A stretch of 64,000 bases of DNA from Nitrospirota bacterium (lineage in GTDB: Bacteria > Nitrospirota > Thermodesulfovibrionia > Thermodesulfovibrionales > Magnetobacteriaceae): assembly GCA_015233895.1 (NCBI GenBank), contig JADFXG010000001.1, positions 372,001 through 436,000 on the forward strand, written 5' to 3'. This document shows, one piece after another, positions 62,013-64,000 of the stretch (position 1 is the first letter of the stretch; every line of letters starts with the position of its first letter). The notes below the pieces were generated by a model. It was not told where the DNA came from. It worked only from the letters and a program-made list of their open reading frames with translations, and searched no databases. Both the position numbers and the translations under genes were made by a program.

Positions 62013-64000
62013 CTCTATGTTTTTTAGTGCCTCTGTATAAGAAGGGTTTATTTTTAAGGCCTTTAAGTAAAATTCCCTGGCCATCGCTTTATCCCCTTTA
62101 AGCAAGTGCATATTGCCTATTGTTGTTAATATTACAAAGCTGTCCGGATTCATTGCTATAGCAGCATTAAGAGTACTGTCTGCCTCGTCAAACATCTTTA
62201 GCCCCATGTAGGCATTAGCGAGATTTTTAAATCCAGTTATATAATCTTTTTTTATTGATAGCGCCCTCTTAAACTCCTTGACAGCATCTGTCATCCTGCC
62301 TGTGTTAGCGTATAAAACGCCGAGATTATTATAGCCATCGTACAGGTTAGGGTTAAGCTTAAGTGCAGTTAAAATTTCTGAGTCAGCCAAAGCAAAATTA
62401 CCTGTCTGAGTGTATAGGTTGCCCAGATTGTTGTGCATTTCAGCATTATTCAAATTTAATTTCAAAGAGTTTTCATACATTTCTATAGCTCCCGTCACAT
62501 CTCCCGTCATATTAAGGGCATCTCCAAGTAAATTGTAAATGTCAGGAGTTTGAATTCCTAATTTCAGAGATAATTTCAGTTCCTTCGCAGCCTCAACCCA
62601 CATTTTCTTATAAACAAGTATCTTACCTTTACTATAATGGGGAAAAGGCAAGGTGGAGTTAATTTCAATAGACTTTTCAAATTCTTCAAGCGCTTTATCA
62701 TACTGTTCAGCTTGCGCATACACACAGCCTATATAATAAGGAATTTCAGGAAAACCCGGTTCCATTTGAGACACTAAATTCAACTCTCTAAGGGCTTCTT
62801 TAAAATGTTTCGCTCTGCCGTAGGCATTCCCCAGCATAATGCGGGCAATCGGATGTAACGGCTCCTTTTTAACGTTGTCCTCCCAAAGACTAACCTCATT
62901 GCGCCAGTTCATGTTCAGATAAAAGGTACATACAGCACTGATTGCTATTATTGCAGGTATAATATATTTAAAAATCAGTTTAATCACAGTTATATTCCTA
63001 ATAAATTTTAATGTTATAAACAGTAATGTTATAAAAACCCCTGGGGAGGCCAAATAAACCCTGTATTCAAAAATAGTCCAGCCATATTTATTAATGAGGC
63101 TTGACTGGGGTAAAATTCCTATAAAAAACCAAAATATCCCAAAAGATGTGAGTTTTTTCATAACATCTTTTTGCTTATTTCCCTGAAAAAACATTATGGC
63201 TCCAAAAAGAAATATTGTTAAAATAAACAAAAGTGAAAGAATTACCTTTAAATCAAAAAAACTTCTCGAAACAGGATAATAATGGATTAATGTCAGGTTA
63301 AGAGGCAGTACAAGCATTCTTAAATAGGTAACGATAACTCTGAATTCTGTAAGAATATACTCCATCCTGGTATTGGCTATCAGAGGGCTTTTTACGTCAT
63401 ACACTATAACGACATCCGGCATATTCCCTGCCGGTATAGACGTGGTTTGCATCTGGCTGTCAAATGATACACTGGATACGCCTAACGCATTAAAAATAAC
63501 GGCTGGTATAATCAAACAAAAAGGCAAAACGTACGCTATCCTTGATTTAATTTTACCACTAAAAAATGTAAATTCAACAAGAGTTATTAAAAATGGTAGT
63601 ACAACAGCTAGTTCTTTAACTTTTACAGACAAAACAGCAATTATCATTGCTAACATGTAAAGTCCAACAGATTTATTTTTAGAATATTCAATTATAGTAT
63701 TGCCACCGTCCATGGGAAAACACCTTCGTCTCCAAAGCACGTATATGTTTAAGGCACTTAAAACAAAAAAAGTGAGAAGTGCAGTACTTCTTTGCGAAAG
63801 AAATGTAACCGCCTGAATCTGTATGGGGTGCAGGAGAAAAGCAAGAGAGATAATAAATGAGTACTTTTTAGCAGCATTATTTGTTATTGAAGAGATTTGT
63901 ATTTTAAACAGTTGCATAATAAGCAAATAGATTAATATTCCATTAAAAGCATGGATGATAATATTTACAAAGTGGTAACCCGGCAGCCAAAGGCCATGGA
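61995..64000 (-). CDS. TMTC-like membrane protein with C-terminal TPR repeats, cut by right edge
   Basis: The frame is open to position 64000 on the minus strand, so its 5' part is outside the window. The visible part (over 660 codons) begins HGLWLPGYHFVNIIIHAFNG, as in GT-C TMTC-type proteins. It continues with about ten transmembrane helices and a luminal loop, and ends with eight or nine TPR units (for example NLLGDALNMTGDVTGAIEMYE and NNLGVLYANTGRMTDAVKEF). Animal TMTCs are O-mannosyltransferases; bacterial relatives are mostly uncharacterised. It overlaps the NUDIX gene end by 18 bases. Confidence 0.78.
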   Translation of the reverse strand, partial: HGLWLPGYHFVNIIIHAFNGILIYLLIMQLFKIQISSITNNAAKKYSFIISLAFLLHPIQIQAVTFLSQRSTALLTFFVLSALNIYVLWRRRCFPMDGGNTIIEYSKNKSVGLYMLAMIIAVLSVKVKELAVVLPFLITLVEFTFFSGKIKSRIAYVLPFCLIIPAVIFNALGVSSVSFDSQMQTTSIPAGNMPDVVIVYDVKSPLIANTRMEYILTEFRVIVTYLRMLVLPLNLTLIHYYPVSRSFFDLKVILSLLFILTIFLFGAIMFFQGNKQKDVMKKLTSFGIFWFFIGILPQSSLINKYGWTIFEYRVYLASPGVFITLLFITLKFIRNITVIKLIFKYIIPAIIAISAVCTFYLNMNWRNEVSLWEDNVKKEPLHPIARIMLGNAYGRAKHFKEALRELNLVSQMEPGFPEIPYYIGCVYAQAEQYDKALEEFEKSIEINSTLPFPHYSKGKILVYKKMWVEAAKELKLSLKLGIQTPDIYNLLGDALNMTGDVTGAIEMYENSLKLNLNNAEMHNNLGNLYTQTGNFALADSEILTALKLNPNLYDGYNNLGVLYANTGRMTDAVKEFKRALSIKKDYITGFKNLANAYMGLKMFDEADSTLNAAIAMNPDSFVILTTIGNMHLLKGDKAMAREFYLKALKINPSYTEALKNIELTKTN

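Overview
The window looks like chromosomal DNA of a Gram-negative, anaerobic or microaerophilic bacterium with moderate GC. An outer membrane is implied by lptE, a type II secretion secretin and lgt-type genes. Anaerobic C1 chemistry is implied by a selenocysteine formate dehydrogenase next to formate-tetrahydrofolate ligase, and anaerobic cobalamin synthesis by cbiK and cbiMNQO under a cobalamin riboswitch. Together with many PAS/GAF sensors this most resembles Nitrospirota (Thermodesulfovibrionia-like) or a deltaproteobacterial-type lineage. That assignment is inference: there is no rRNA in the window.

Layout. 1-6.4 kb: sensor kinase (cut by the left edge), glycosyltransferase, isoprenoid genes ispA-dxs, and a PAS protein. 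6.4-9.5 kb: guaB-guaA. 9.7-12.6 kb: multi-span membrane protein and acyl-CoA synthetase. 12.8-14.8 kb: a three-gene phosphorelay ending in a receiver fused to a TIR/deoxyribosyltransferase-like domain. 14.9-22.3 kb: purE, then NAD-linked formate dehydrogenase (NuoE-like, NuoF-like, selenoprotein FdhA read through an in-frame UGA with a clear SECIS hairpin) and fhs. 22.4-26.1 kb: riboswitch and cobalt uptake/insertion genes. 26.2-28.9 kb: queC, plsY, pgsA and an unknown protein. 29-31.4 kb: a scarred region with a cyclase fragment, remnants of an acyltransferase gene and a frameshifted, truncated GAF sensor. 31.4-34.7 kb: an overlapping three-gene operon matching the bacterial ceramide pathway (CerR, serine palmitoyltransferase, GNAT-type ceramide synthase). 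34.8-39.7 kb: scpB, a transposase fragment, leuS-lptE-holA. 39.6-41.6 kb: a PD-(D/E)XK-like protein and a zeta-toxin-like pair. 41.6-41.9 kb: nested palindromic repeat. 42-48.3 kb: type II secretion genes gspC, D, E, F, interrupted by a small convergent secreted-protein gene. 48.4 kb: tRNA-Pro. 48.8-52.7 kb: accessory block with MntA-HepT, a secreted phosphoesterase, and an Lgt-like enzyme paired with a cysteine-rich peptide. 52.9-57 kb: RNase H-like exonuclease, xerD, surE, pcm, AmrS-type radical SAM. 57-64 kb: a paralogue of the 9.7 kb membrane protein, gatA-gatB, a NUDIX hydrolase, and a TMTC-like TPR membrane protein cut by the right edge.

How the genes fit together. Formate dehydrogenase and Fhs give the first two steps of the methyl branch of C1 fixation (CO2 to formate to formyl-THF). 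The cobalt genes could supply corrinoid for a methyltransferase step encoded elsewhere. The ceramide operon, plsY/pgsA, ispA/dxs and lptE all feed the envelope. The strongest candidates for undescribed biology are the phosphorelay with a TIR-like output, the Lgt-like enzyme with its Cys-rich peptide, the ceramide operon with its decayed acyltransferase copies, and the secretin carrying a protease-prodomain-like tail.
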